Positions 33,358 to 45,084 of a stretch of DNA of 64,000 nt are shown one piece after another. Within the stretch, counting starts at the first letter, position 1. Every line of letters starts with the position of its first letter. The DNA is from Berghia stephanieae (Eukaryota > Mollusca > Gastropoda > Nudibranchia > Aeolidiidae). Below the pieces are notes generated by a model that saw only the letters and a list, made by a program, of their open reading frames with translations, was not told the origin of the DNA and did no database searches. The position numbers were made by a program, and so were the translations under genes. Where the stretch lies: contig CM067444.1 of NCBI GenBank assembly GCA_034508935.3, positions 75,136,867 to 75,200,866 of the forward strand, given 5' to 3'.

Positions 33358-33533
33358 TATTGATGCCATGCGTTTATGTAAAATACTTACAACATCCGCC
33401 AGCCAAATATAACATACAACCCATAATACTGTGAGTAATCTTTAACGTTTATAGTCCGATTGATATAATTTACTTACAGGCTGTCTACAATGATAACAAA
33501 GACCTGAGTGGCGTCAACTTCGTTCCATCTATA
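33358..33533 (+). mobile_element. MITE-3 copy
   Basis: ttgatgccatgcgtttatgt-type start, caacatccgccagccaaata, ccgattgatataatttactt, and end caacttcgttccatctata. Confidence 0.75.
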
Positions 33534-33592
33534 GGAGATGGCTAAGTGGATTTAGCATTTAAAACGCGGGTTCGAGCTCTCGGCATCTCATT
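33534..33592 (+). tRNA. tRNA-like fragment lacking an anticodon arm
   Basis: gagatg and catctc can form an acceptor stem. The D arm gctaagtggatttagc pairs. The T arm is cgcgggttcgagctctcg, with a good B box. Only about 8 bp lie where the anticodon arm should be. It starts immediately after the MITE-3 end and runs into a C/A homopolymer. More likely a tRNA-derived retroposon remnant than a working tRNA. Confidence 0.4.
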
Positions 33593-33595
33593 CTA

Positions 33596-33598
33596 TTC

Positions 33599-33629
<31 letters not shown>

Positions 33630-33632
33630 AAA
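33596..33632. repeat. Poly-C then poly-A run
   Basis: About 22 C followed by about 12 A on plus. The same C-then-A junction occurs at 36346 and 62135. Confidence 0.9.
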
Positions 33633-34018
33633 GCCAATTTATCCTCCATTGCTAACTTTGCGGCGCTTATTAAGATCATTATTGCACTAAATAGCAGTAA
33701 TTTTCGACTTCTGTACAGTATTACACTATTTTTGTCTCTTTTTAAAAGAAGAAACAATCTCATCGAAGCTTGCGGTAATCAGTAATAGGCCTGGGGTTCC
33801 ATCCCCTGTCGAAGAGGCAGGCATTTCTGTAATAAATTTTGTCTCGTAATTTACCTTTTGCATTGTCCCATTTACGTCTTTTCAGATGGTTATTATTTTG
33901 AACAGGTACCTGCTCCCTTTAGTTTTTACTTCCATCAAATTCAAACAAGCCCCATTGGAAGTCTTTTGTTTTTCTATCTATTTTTCATTTCAAAATATCC
34001 TTTATAATTCCGGCGATA

Positions 34019-34030
34019 AAAAAACAACAA

Positions 34031-34062
<32 letters not shown>

Positions 34063-34290
34063 TATCAACAACAACACAATCAACAACAACAACAATAACA
34101 AAACACAATAACAAAAAACAACAACAAAAAAACAAAAATAAACAAAGAACCCCCCCCCCCCCCCTCCCCAAAAAATATTAATCATAAAATAAAAACAAAC
34201 CCAAAAGCCAACACCAAAACAAAACAAACTACGTTGAGCTACGTATCTCTTTTCTAAGCTCCCCCCCCCCCCCCCCCCCCCCCCCCCCAA
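34019..34290. repeat. (CAA)n, A/C-rich tract and two long C runs
   Basis: CAA units at 34027-34110, AAAC units to 34148, a C run at about 34150-34164, AAAC again, then a 28-bp C run at 34261-34288. Confidence 0.9.
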
Positions 34291-34861
34291 GCAATATCAC
34301 CTTAAATCCCTTTATTAGGGTTTCCAAGCCATCAGCAATACTTAACATTGGCGAAGAAACGATTCCTCTATAAGGCAATAACTATGTTCTAAATCATTTC
34401 GCCAACGTGTATTTAATATATCGTGCAATATTAAACTTGTAAATAAATGAATGAATCATATAAATATCGCCATAAATATGTTATATATTATATATATTCT
34501 ATAATATCTATATATGAATAAATGTATGAATCAACCATTGCATGAGTGAATGATTCAGTATATCAAATTATGTGAAAGTGCTGATGGATCAAGAGCTACG
34601 AATCACGACTTCTGGAGCAGCCCCAATAATATATATTTTTATTTCTATTGACTTATGTCCATACATTTACCAGGTGGCACAGTGTTAGAGTTGTTAAACA
34701 ATCTACGCTCCGAACAGTAAATAGTAACTATGTCGGAGTTTGTTACCTGCTTGATTTTAATTAACTTTATTGACGTGTAAGAATAAACATCGTATAAAAC
34801 TGGGTCAAATTTATAGTCGTTACACTACAAATCACTCTTACTGTCTAACAAAACATATTTA

Positions 34862-35085
34862 TTTCGTTTTGGCCAGAACACTTTTAAATCCAAATATCGC
34901 TTTAAAACCCCAAACCCGAGACTTCTTCATGAATATGAATTTATGTCAAAATGTTTCAAACTTATACCTTTCATGCTGAGACTTGTAGACAAGCAGGAGG
35001 TTATTCTAATCCATTGATATTTGACGGAAATGTTTTTCTTGCCAATTAAAAAAAAAAGTTTTCTTAGATTACAGCACAAATCACC
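34862..35085. mobile_element. PAL-1 hairpin element, decayed
   Basis: Left arm ttggccagaacacttttaaa, aaccccaaacccgagacttc. Right arm gagacttgtagacaagcagg and ttgacggaaatgtttttctt. The ends are not recognisable. Confidence 0.5.
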
Positions 35086-35099
35086 CTAATAATGGTTCT

Positions 35100-35590
35100 C
35101 AGGAGAAGCAATAAGATAGAAGGGGTTTTAAATGATTAGATTATTACAACTTTAATGGAACTATTGTGATTATTTTACTTCCAAGCACTACAATTTGATC
35201 AGCTTTGTAAAAACAAAACTCAATTTTCATGTATTTATAGGAAAACATTTGCTCATTGTGTTGATAACAACGTGTCTGATTTTATCATCAAAGAGAAGTT
35301 AATTAAATTTAAAGCAGCTTGGGAGCTCTTAAAATAGCAAATCGTGCTTTCTCTGTGTATTGTTACTTTCTATTTTCACAAATATTATAGAGTCTCGAAC
35401 TATCTTCAAAGAAGAATATTTGCCATTTCGGAATTGTTTGATTGTCATAAAATGTATCTTTTTTCCCCTCTCTTAATTAACGTAATAATGATAGATAGTT
35501 TTTTTGTGTATGCTTTTTGTTTTGTGTTTGTTTTTACTTTCCCACGCAGTTTGCAAATTGAATATTGGATCACTCGATGTTACCCTTACA
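35100..35590. other. Stretch with no recognised gene
   Basis: AT-rich; nothing recognised. Confidence 0.35.
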
Positions 35591-35595
35591 CCAGA

Positions 35596-35623
35596 CACAC
35601 ACACACACACACACACACACATC

Positions 35624-35680
<57 letters not shown>
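35596..35680. repeat. (CA)n and (TA)n microsatellites
   Basis: CA at 35596-35620 and TA at 35629-35679. Confidence 0.95.
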
Positions 35681-35685
<5 letters not shown>

Positions 35686-35694
35686 ATATCGGAT

Positions 35695-35805
35695 ATAAGG
35701 CCCTATCCAAAGGGTAGCAAGAAATTGCTATTGTATTGTCCAGTTCATCCTTAAGAGACCGGGATAGACTCGGGCTCCATGGGCCTAATGGCTCTGAACG
35801 ACTAC
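35695..35805 (+). mobile_element. SINE-C 3' fragment
   Basis: ccctatccaaagggtagc, aaattgctattgtattgtcc, gagaccgggatagactcggg, ctccatgggcctaatggctc. Follows the (TA)n array. Confidence 0.65.
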
Positions 35806-36304
35806 TTTTATTATATAAAGCATACTTTGAGTAACCAAACCAATTATGCGACTTCATCACAATAAAAAGGCAAGCCACATTCGGTTTGGTCTGCAGACAT
35901 ATTATTATAATAATACAACATCAACTTCTTATTGGCCATTGGTCAAACTCACCTTTCGTCGCCATCACCCCACAAATCAACACCCAGCCTGCTTGTTTTC
36001 AAGATGTCTTATCGTGATAACGGGCATATAGGCGTGTAAAAAGTGGCCGCTAAGTAACCATAAGTAATTAGTGACCCTTGAGGGCGAAAGGTCACCTCGT
36101 TTCAAAGAAGGAAAGAGGAGAAACACGAGTTTCAGATAGAGAGGATAGTTGATGATGAAGATGATAAGTTAGAATAATATATTATGCACATTATAAAAAT
36201 ATGAAAATATGCACATTTATATAGCGGTGTCCAAGGTTTCATCATGTCCAACTCTTTTTGCACTAGTCTCAAAACCTGATGTCTCTTTTAAATGACCATC
36301 AAAT

Positions 36305-36480
36305 TGTTTTAAAAAACAAAAACAAAAAAACAAAAACCCCGAACCCCCCCCCCCCCCCCCCCAAAAAAAAAAAAAGAAAAAAAAAAGAAAAACATACAAG
36401 ATTCAAACAAACACAAACAAATCAAAAACAACAAAACAGAAAAAAAAAAACATTACAAAAAATAAACCCAACTCCACCAC
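36305..36480. repeat. A/C-rich tract with a poly-C/poly-A junction
   Basis: AAAC units, a 17-bp C run at about 36346-36362, then A-rich sequence. Confidence 0.85.
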
Positions 36481-36659
36481 CTGGCTACAATAACGGAAAC
36501 TGGAGTGGTTGAACCCAAGTCGTCTCATCGCTCTTACTGCTCTCTTGTTGAAAACGGTGAGATATTTGGTGTAAAGTTAGAGTCAATCAAAGCCCGCAGG
36601 TTGAGTGAATCACATTAGGTAAGTAACATCTGTAGTGGATTGAAAATGGTTAAAAAAGA

Positions 36660-36722
36660 AAAAACGAAAAAATGTGACTAAAAAAAAACCAACAAAACAA
36701 AAACAACAAAAAAAAAAAACCC
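36660..36722. repeat. A/C-rich low-complexity tract
   Basis: AAAC/AAAAC units abutting the 3' end of the next SINE-A copy. It could include that SINE's tail. Confidence 0.7.
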
Positions 36723-36730
36723 ATAAAAAA

Positions 36731-36995
36731 GTGAGCCTTTATATAGCGCAATATACAATAAAAGTGCTCAAAGCGCTTTACAAAGAGTCCCTGACCAACA
36801 GCAACACGTAACATTTAGAACGAGACATGGCGCCTGTTAGGCGATGTTACATAGTTTTCCCCACAGCCCTGTTAACGACCAGGTACTCATTTTACACATG
36901 AGTACGGTGAGAGAATGTGAGTAAAGAGCAAGGCTCTCCCAGTACCCTCTGATCCGAAACCTAGTGTCATACCACAAGACCATTAAGCCGGACTC
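36731..36995 (-). mobile_element. SINE-A copy
   Basis: Tail-first on plus: tatatagcgcaatatacaat, gtgctcaaagcgctttacaa, ccaacagcaacacgtaac, gcgcctgttaggcgatg, ggtactcattttacac, then the head ataccacaagacc. Full-length. Confidence 0.85.
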
Positions 36996-37227
36996 ACTGT
37001 CTCAAGATAGTATTTTGCCGGCCTGAACAAGACGCAGAAAAACTGAATTTTAAGACTGAATTATAAAAGAGTAGGTTATGTTATCTTTTTTTTTTTTTAA
37101 TATATATTTTTTTTAAACAAACAGACTAAGTGTCCTTTCGTGACAGTAAACAACTCGAAATGCTTTTATTAAAAGGATTTTAAAATCTAAATTAAAATAT
37201 TCAGGGTAGAATTCACTCCGACAAAAT

Positions 37228-37335
37228 ACCATTTCTGTTAACAGTCAGGCGTTCATTTTACACCTGAGTACGGTGAGAGAATGTGAGTAAAGAGTCTTTT
37301 CAAAGGACTCAAAAATGCGCCGCTTAGAGCGGGAC
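37228..37335 (-). mobile_element. SINE-A internal fragment
   Basis: ctgttaacagtcaggcg, cattttacacctgagtacgg, gcgccgcttagagcgggact. Cut by the MITE-3 copy that follows. Confidence 0.75.
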
Positions 37336-37492
37336 TCACAAATCCGCCAGCCGGATATAAGTACCAACACACAAAACTGTGTAACTTTGAGTGTTTATAG
37401 TCTGATTTAGTGAGAGGTAATCACCAAAATTAACATGGCTGTCTAAAAACAATAACAAAGAGCTGATTGACGTCAATTTCGTTCCGTCTATA
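37336..37492 (+). mobile_element. MITE-3 copy, 5' truncated
   Basis: aaatccgccagccggatata, accaacacacaaaactgtgt, gacgtcaatttcgttccgtc. The first part is missing. Confidence 0.75.
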
Positions 37493-37711
37493 CATTAAGT
37501 TCACCCCGACATAATATCGCTTTGAGCCGGTCGGTCACAACAGTTGAACTAAACTTTTCTGGCCAAAATAGAGAAAACGTGTTTTGTGAAAATAAGATAT
37601 CTAGAAGTATTCTTAATGAGTCGATGTTGAGTTTGGAGACAGGTGGGATCAGCAGGAGCGGTTTTAGTATTTCCCCCTGCCGTACTATGAAGAAAAAAAA
37701 CCAAACACATT

Positions 37712-37935
37712 TTAAAAATTTTGGCCAGAAAACTCATCCTTTAAATATCGATTGATTAAAATTAACCTCGCTTTGTCAAAATCTCTCAAACCAGGGACTT
37801 GCATGTGAAGTCCAAGTTGCGAGAGTTTTTGACAAGATGAGGGTCAATTTAATCGTCGGCCGATATCCATTGAAGGACGAGTTTTCTGGCCAAAATTATT
37901 TTTTTAAAAACCCTGTTTTTTCAGAATACGACAAC
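37712..37935. mobile_element. PAL-1 hairpin element
   Basis: ttttggccagaaaactcatc and ctctcaaaccagggacttg face aagtccaagttgcgagag and gaaggacgagttttctggcc. A second short arm fragment (ttttctggccaaaatagaga) lies at 37553-37580. Confidence 0.75.
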
Positions 37936-38310
37936 CCTCTGATTGTAGTGGACATTACGTTATTATTCCACTTAAAGTCTTCAAGTGGTTTATTTGTAGT
38001 CTTAGCAATAAGTGCGTGATTCATGAAAATGGCGTAGTAGTAAAGAAGACACGGAGTCTATGTGGGCGGTTGGGGTCATCGATGGGTCATCTGCGTAGGT
38101 TTGGTCTTGTTGTAAAAAGGGTGCAATTAGACAGAAATGATGTTATTGTTATTGCAATGCAGGGAACGGTTTGATTAAAAATAAATGACTTGAATGGATT
38201 TCAGCGTAGGGGGCAATAATATAATATGACCGTCATGTGGACTCGCGGGATGATACTAAATTTATCCCATCGCTGGGGAAATGGCAAACCGGTTGATATG
38301 TGAATTTAAA
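37936..38310. other. Stretch with no recognised gene
   Basis: Nothing recognised. Confidence 0.35.
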
Positions 38311-38311
38311 A

Positions 38312-38616
38312 ATCTTGAGTTTTTATAAAGCGCAATATCAACTAAACGTGCTCAAAGCGCTTAACGAGGGTTCCCTAGCCAACAGCAACACTTAACATAT
38401 AGGACAAGCAAGACATGGCAGCTGTTGGGGGATATTACAATTTTTGTTTCGGACAGAGGCAACGCTATTAATGGTCAGGTATTTTACACGGTGTACGGTA
38501 AGAGAATGTGAGTAAGGAACCTTTTCCAAGGACTCAACCATGCGCCGCTCGGGACTCGAACCCAGGACCTTTCGATCCGAAGGCGCGTGTCATACCACTG
38601 GACCACACAGCCGCAT
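38312..38616 (-). mobile_element. SINE-A copy
   Basis: Tail-first: tttataaagcgcaatatcaa, gtgctcaaagcgctta, tagccaacagcaacactt, ctcgggactcgaaccca (B box), and the head end cataccactggaccacacag. Confidence 0.85.
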
Positions 38617-38619
38617 AGT

Positions 38620-39400
38620 TGTGATATATCGTCTAAAAACAATATTATATCGAATTGAACCTGGTAATTCAACGTGAATTTTAAGCCTAGCTTAATTTTG
38701 ATTAAAAATAATCATATTTAATGAGAAGAAATGTCATTTTTTACACTTAAAGAACTTAAATTTTCTAATTCTTTTTTATTTACTTAAAATTAAATTTTCT
38801 TTATCCAGTTCAATCCGTCATAATACATGAATGACAATGTCGGTTGCATTTATAAATATTCGGTACCGGTTACTAAGTTACGATGTGTCTTTACAAGGGA
38901 AGTGACTGTTGACGTCCATTCAGCGGGCAAAATATAGGAAGTTTAAGGCTTACGGATTGTACAAATAAGAAAATAATGACTTCATTTGGAATTATCGGTG
39001 TGCCGTAATTTTTATTTTAATCGTTATTGGATTAAAGGTCTTCATGAAATATTTATTTGTATATCGTATCAAGACGCATTTTATATATCAATTAATTAAA
39101 ACTCTCGAATGTATAAAGTTGGAATTGTGAAATGAATGTAATCAGCGAAATTTATACTTCGAATATTGACTATGACACTTATTTGTGAGCAGATATTTAA
39201 TAGTTTGAAATAGTGATTATATACTCAATCTTATCAAATTAACAACGAATGTTGTTTATTTAACATTGACAATTTATATATAGGGTGAAATATAGGATGC
39301 ATGAAAGCTTCAAAGAGCATTAATTTAAAGGTTTTAAAACCTATTAGCTCTTAAGCAATACAATACAATACGACACGAAACACTGTCATATTGCGTCCCA
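38620..39400. other. Stretch with no recognised gene
   Basis: AT-rich; nothing recognised. Confidence 0.35.
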
Positions 39401-39402
39401 TG

Positions 39403-39437
39403 CCCCCCTCCCCCCCCCTCCCCCCCCCCACCCCCAT
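39403..39437. repeat. C-rich run
   Basis: C tracts broken by single T or A on plus. Confidence 0.85.
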
Positions 39438-39554
39438 CCCTTAAAGACATCGGCATTGTTCTGACCTTTTACGCAATATAAACATTAATCTCAATGGCTG
39501 GTTTAGTAGTAACAATGAGATTAAGCCAAGCTGCTGTGCTATAACAAAACGCCA

Positions 39555-39740
39555 TTTGACCATTCGGCAAGAAAACTTTAATTTTATGTTTCGATCGATT
39601 GAAATGGCCCCTAACTTGTCCAAAAAAAATAATAAACCAGCAAGTCTCAGGTTGGATAATCTTCAACAAGTTACGGGTCCTTTGAAACACTCGATATGTA
39701 TTAAGTAAATGTTTTCTGGTCAAACTGTTTAAAGGTGTAT
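39555..39740. mobile_element. PAL-1 hairpin element, decayed
   Basis: ttcggcaagaaaacttta, tttcgatcgattgaaatggc against tacgggtcctttgaaacact and gtaaatgttttctggtcaaa. Confidence 0.55.
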
Positions 39741-39900
39741 TGTCAATGAAGGCAGCAAGGCTGACATATCGTGCAAAGCATTCCTTAACGGGCTTTTCCT
39801 GGTTTACAACTGATTAGAGCATTCCGAATGCGAATCTCACTGAGATAGAGGGATAAAAGAAGAATGCCAAGGTTGTGGCCAGTATGAGAGACAAGAGATT

Positions 39901-39930
39901 GAGGGGGGGGGGGGGGGGGGGGGAGGGGGG
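39901..39930. repeat. Poly-G run
   Basis: About 28 G on plus, broken once by A. Confidence 0.9.
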
Positions 39931-41445
39931 GTATAGTTCATTGTTTCAAATTCTTACGCAATGTTCAATACATTATTATTCCGTTTTGGTTTTAAAGTTC
40001 GCCAATATTGAAATAACTTAGGGTGAATTTAAAAAAGAAAGAAAGAAAGAAAAGAAAACAACAACAAACTAGCAAGCAGACAAATAGACACATTGAAAAA
40101 ACAAACAGAAATAAGATCCCGAACTTTGAGGTCTTATAACTATGCAAATCATTGCCTGCTTCGAGCAAACGGTAAATTTAATTAATCAATATTTTAACAA
40201 CTGCAAGAACTGTTAGACAAATTAAAGAATTCAGTAGTCCTCTGAGTTTGACCAACGTTTTGGATGACAGTCTAAACGGGTGATGCTAGGCAATAACGGC
40301 TTGTTGAAAAAAAAAAAAAAAACTAAAGGAAAGAATAATAAATTAGGTCCAGTTTGGAATATTCATTGTCTTAAAATAATTCAACGAGCCATTTTAATAT
40401 GAAAAGGATGCCCCTAAGTCTGAGTAAACTAGAAGAATGTTTGATGGGACTCAATTTTGCGTAATTTTTTCAATTTTGAAATTTTTGATGTATCTCACAA
40501 TAACAGTTATCTAGCTATGCTGGAATTAGGTATGGAAGTAGTAAAGAGCTTTTTTTGATATAAAGTTTCGAAACATTTGTACAAATGATCCAAGAATTGG
40601 AGTATAAGCAATATCAAAGTTCTGGCACCTATTTTGTTTAACCACTATATATGTCTTTATAGATCATGGCGATGTCGGTTTAATCTAATAATAATATATC
40701 CAGTATACAGACTTTAAAAATGGGAATTGGTTTTAAAAATTACAGGGTCTCTTTAGGGTAAGGTAAAAACGTCCAATTACGTAATTCACTCAGATTCTTG
40801 CTTTTGTACAGGAGAAAGGCTTTTGGATTGTAATGACAATTACCTGCGGATGGCTCAAATTTCGAAATATTTTTTTTAACTCATATTTTCCTTATTCTAT
40901 TAAAGACGGACGAACCCCCTACATAGAGATCGTCTGATGTTAAACATCGCTGTTTTTGTCTAAAAAGTATTGTACTGGTGTAAAAAAAAAAAAGGCTGCA
41001 TCCATCTGAGGATATAATTTTCATTTCTTTGTTTTAGCAATGAACCATGCAAAATAATTCGGCTTCCCAGAGTAATGAAATGGGAATATTATTATTAAAT
41101 AATTGTCATTTTTCGTTTTCGCTCAAACCCGATACCTGTTGAGCAATAAAGACCCACCTCCATAACGTATTCAACGTAACGAATCTCAACGCCGATACCT
41201 GAACCGGTAACCCACTGACTTAAATAGGATATGACGTGTACTTGTCAAGGTCGCATGCGCAGCTGTAGCAGTTAACAATGAGCAGAATGCGAGACGAGGC
41301 ATCGGTCCTTATCTTGGATTACTCTTAAGTATACCGCGGACAGACAGATAAGTATGTGTGATACAAATGTGGACCTAGACTTAGATAATTAATGAGGCAG
41401 TGAGAGGTCAGCCAGTCAGATTTTTGGCTGTCACACTCTGACAAA
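39931..41445. other. Stretch with no recognised gene
   Basis: AT-rich sequence with a gaaa microsatellite patch near 40035. No exon or known repeat recognised. Confidence 0.35.
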
Positions 41446-41449
41446 ATAC

Positions 41450-41670
41450 TTTTTCGATTTAGGTATGGACATTTTTTACTTCAAATATCGATCAAATCTA
41501 ATTTCCGCAGATTTGTGTATAAAGTGACTTTAACATGAGAGTTCAAAAGAAAATTCTACGATTCCAGACCTTGTGACAAGTTCAGGGTCATTTTAATCGA
41601 TCGATATATGAACAAAACATTTTCTGGCCAAAATAATTTAAAAAAGAAGATATCGTTTGTCAGAAAATTG
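41450..41670. mobile_element. PAL-1 hairpin element, decayed
   Basis: acttcaaatatcgatcaaat on the left. tgacaagttcagggtcattt, aatcgatcgatatatgaac and cattttctggccaaaataat on the right. Confidence 0.6.
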
Positions 41671-41714
41671 CAGTACGTAGTTGGGTTGACCCATAGGAAC
41701 AGGGCCATCGAAGC

Positions 41715-41880
41715 TTGTGGACACCATCACAACCACAACCAGAATCATTCCCATAATAACAACAACAACCAATAAAACAACCACAACAACCATCATTACA
41801 ACCACCACCACCACAGCTACCACCACAATACCCACCAGTTTTATATCAACCACCATTAACATCACCATCACCAATTCTTA
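41715..41880. repeat. ACC/AAC-rich trinucleotide tract
   Basis: Imperfect acc, aac and atc units. The long frames on both strands are compositional. Confidence 0.8.
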
Positions 41881-42125
41881 CTACTTTGGTCAGGTCACCA
41901 TCATAAGAAGTAAGGTTGCACCTAAGTACCTACACATGGTGCATGGACAGGCAGTATGGGAGGGCTGATAAGTCTTGATCAAATAATTTGATGTATTGAG
42001 TGTGCATTTAACGACTTGTTGGTACATGGTTCTCAATGACAAATCATTCATAGAATATTATATTATATCATAGGATCTGAAACATTTTGAAAATAAGGAG
42101 TCAAGCTGATAGCTATTTTCATCTG

Positions 42126-42310
42126 TGCGATTTTGTGGTCTTGTGGTATGACCCTCGACTCCTGACCTGTGGATCTCTGGTTCGAGTGTTGCTGTGGAAG
42201 GCTCAAATCTGAGTCCTTGAAAAAGGCTCCACTCACATTCTCTGACCATATTCGGGTGTGAAATGAGTCAATGGCTTGTATCAACGTTATCTTTGTGAAA
42301 AAAATGTAAT
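42126..42310 (+). mobile_element. SINE-A copy, 3' truncated
   Basis: Head gattttgtggtcttgtggta, B box ctctggttcgagtg, body tgagtccttgaaaaaggctc. The tail is lost. Confidence 0.75.
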
Positions 42311-42361
42311 GGCATATCTTTCTCATAGGTAAATGATAAGTTTTACTATTAACTTGTGACC

Positions 42362-42392
42362 TCCCCCCCCCCCCCCCACACACACACTCACA
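42362..42392. repeat. C run and (CA)n
   Basis: A C run at 42363-42377, then CA units. Confidence 0.85.
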
Positions 42393-42439
42393 GTTTGGAC
42401 CACATTTAATGGTTATTGCGCTCATGTTTTTTCATGTCA

Positions 42440-42650
42440 TGTCATTTTCAATCCGACAGAAATCGACTCTCCTCTTGTCAAAAACTTTGAAACATGGGAC
42501 ACCTTGATTAAAATGACCTTCTTCGTGTCAAAAACGCTCAAATCTAGGATAAGAAATTGGTCATTTTAATCGTTCGATATGTGAGGGACGAGTTTTCTGG
42601 CAACAATAAAAAAAATATCTTTCTGTTTCAGAGTTCAGGACTCAGGGTGA
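42440..42650. mobile_element. PAL-1 hairpin element, rearranged
   Basis: tcttgtcaaaaactttgaaa appears twice in variant form in the left part. The right arm ggtcattttaatcgttcg and gggacgagttttctggc is well kept. Confidence 0.55.
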
Positions 42651-42919
42651 TTTTTTGTGCGATCAAGAAAAGAAGTAGAAAAATCATGAGACGATCACTT
42701 CTGATCTTTCTTCTAAGAGACAGTCTGCAGAAATCTGTGAAACGCTTGAAAACTTTTCAACCCCCTTTGTTTCATTGTTCCCTACTTTCAACTGCAAAGG
42801 TAAAATGTAGTTTTCGAGGTACCTAGGTGGTAGTCAGTGTTACCATATTCATCTTGCAAAAAATGCCAAACATGTCATAGAAAATGCCAAATAGTCTGAA
42901 TATTTCTTTTTAAAACTAC

Positions 42920-42933
42920 CAAAGATCTCTCTC

Positions 42934-42999
<66 letters not shown>

Positions 43000-43004
43000 T
43001 CTCC

Positions 43005-43060
<56 letters not shown>
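42920..43060. repeat. (CT)n microsatellite
   Basis: About 135 bp of CT units with single-base interruptions. Confidence 0.95.
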
Positions 43061-43099
43061 TGTTCTTTTTGTTTGTTTGTTTTTCGTTTTTTTTTTCTC

Positions 43100-43715
43100 C
43101 TAAAACGCTCATAAAATTAGAATTACATCTTTTTTTTCAATTCCAAGTCCATGGGTAAGAGTATTGTTTGAATGAAAATGTCGCCTTTAACTTGCCAATT
43201 GCAGGGTTGAAATTAGTATATTTGTAGTGTGTGCTAATTTCTCTATCAAAATTATAATGGACCTATTTTATTGGGAATAAAAAAGAAAAAGAAAAAAAAA
43301 AAGCACACACACAAAAAAAGACAAAATGCTCAAACCGATTTGACCATGCCAAAGAACTCAAAAACGCCAAGTTGATTGAATTTATTTAGCATTCAGCTGG
43401 CAATCCTAGTATCGGTGCTGAATTATTGTGCGTTAAGTAAAGCGCTAGGATGTGTATGTAATGCATTAACAGTATTTCGTTTGTCAACACCTTCATGTTT
43501 GTTACTTCAATAAATCCATTCCTTTCTTACTGCCCTCCCCCTCCTCGTCATTCTCCGTTGACGTTCCCATGTAGTCATAACAAAAAGAATTTGTGAAATG
43601 CGACCATTGTCATTCATTTTATAGTGATATTGCCAAGTTGCAGTAGTTAGTTGGATAACCGGGTTTTTTTGTTTTCCATTTTAGCCAAACAAAATTAATT
43701 CAAATAAGTTACCTT
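43100..43715. other. Stretch with no recognised gene
   Basis: Nothing recognised apart from an A-rich patch near 43280-43325. Confidence 0.35.
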
Positions 43716-43716
43716 T

Positions 43717-44022
43717 GCAGCCATGTGGTTTACTGCTATGACACTCGCCTTCGGATCGGAAGGTCCTGGGTTCGAGTCTCGCTCTGAGCGGCACATTGTT
43801 GAGTCCTTGGATAAGGCTCTTTATCGTATTCTCTCAACGTACTCAGGTGTAAAATGAGTACATGGCCGTTAACAGCCTTGTCTCCGTCAAAATCTTTTTT
43901 TTTAAATATCGCCCGACAGAGGTCATATCTCGTCCTACATGTTAAGTGTTGGCTTGGGACCACCCTGTAAAGCACTTTGGGCACGTTTGGTGGATATTAA
44001 GCTGTATAAAAACTCTAATTTT
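43717..44022 (+). mobile_element. SINE-A copy
   Basis: Head gcagccatgtggtttactgc, cactcgccttcggatcggaa, B box gggttcgagtctcgc, ctcaggtgtaaaatgag, and tail ctgtaaagcactttgggcac, attaagctgtataaaaac. Full-length. Confidence 0.85.
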
Positions 44023-44034
44023 TTGGGTATGTTT

Positions 44035-44560
44035 TTACTTGACAAAATGCAAAGAGATTTGAGACTTTTTGACAAGTCCAGGGCTATTTCTGATGGTCAA
44101 AATTATAAATAAGTATTCGGTTTCTTACAGTACGCCAAACGGCTACACAAAACATTCTCATTGTCCCTATGTGTACACATTTGCAGGTCTGATAACCGAA
44201 CGCAATCACGGGCTTGTTTTCAATTTGATCAGAAAACTTTTACTTTAAACATCGACCTACCAAGACGTGACAGAATTGAGACTCTAACAAGTCGTATTTG
44301 AAGTAGAGGCTCTCATGTCAAAGTGATAAAAATGAGTTTTCTAATAGTACGACAAAAGGCTGTAAGAGATAAATTAGTGACTTTCATGGACACATAAAAC
44401 ATAATCATTCTCCCAGCTCGCACACATATGCAGATATGAAAACCAAACGCACTTATTTTTTTGGCTTTGTTCAAGACTGTTGTACTGAGCAACATTTTTG
44501 CTATTTGCAGCAATGAGCCCATACAATTAGGGTAATCAGACCTGCAAATAAGTATACGCC
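44035..44560. mobile_element. Nested MITE-2 and PAL-1 remains
   Basis: aggtctgataaccgaacgca (44185) starts a MITE-2 arm. It is followed by PAL-1-like words (tgatcagaaaacttttactt, then aaaatgagttttcta). A second, more complete MITE-2 lies at about 44435-44545 (gatatgaaaaccaaacgcac to ggtaatcagacctgc). Boundaries are approximate. Confidence 0.5.
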
Positions 44561-44867
44561 ATATTGCTCCAATCAAGATTTGATAACGGGACTTCTGATC
44601 TCAAGGCAAGTAACATAACAATACTCCACCATCTCACCCGAAGGCAAGGTAAATTGGTGATTGACATCTCAGGTTTAAATAATAAAATATTACACGACAT
44701 ACGATCCTGCCAGAATGTGATGCCATTCATTATTTAGTCTGGCAACGCCCGTCGTCAATGACATAGGTAACTATAAAACTATTTAAAACACAAAAACCTT
44801 CAATGCACGCAATGGAAAAGTTGTTTTTTAGAAAAATCACAAAAGGAATACGACTGCTGCCCAGTGA

Positions 44868-45030
44868 CAAAATACTTCTCATTATTTTGGTTAGAAAATT
44901 TTATTTAATATATTATCGATGGATCAAAATGAACCTTATTTTGATAACAAAAATCTTTAACAAAAGTCTTTGTGACTAAGTATCAGCTTAAAGAATTTTT
45001 AACTAGTTGTGAGTTCAATTGATCGACCAA
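44868..45030. mobile_element. PAL-1-like arm, decayed
   Basis: ttttggttagaaaatttta and attatcgatggatcaaaatg resemble the left arm. The right arm is barely recognisable. Confidence 0.35.
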
Positions 45031-45084
45031 TCTTTGAAATATTTAAACTACGAGCCTTTAGTTAGTGTAATGTCAACTAAAAAA

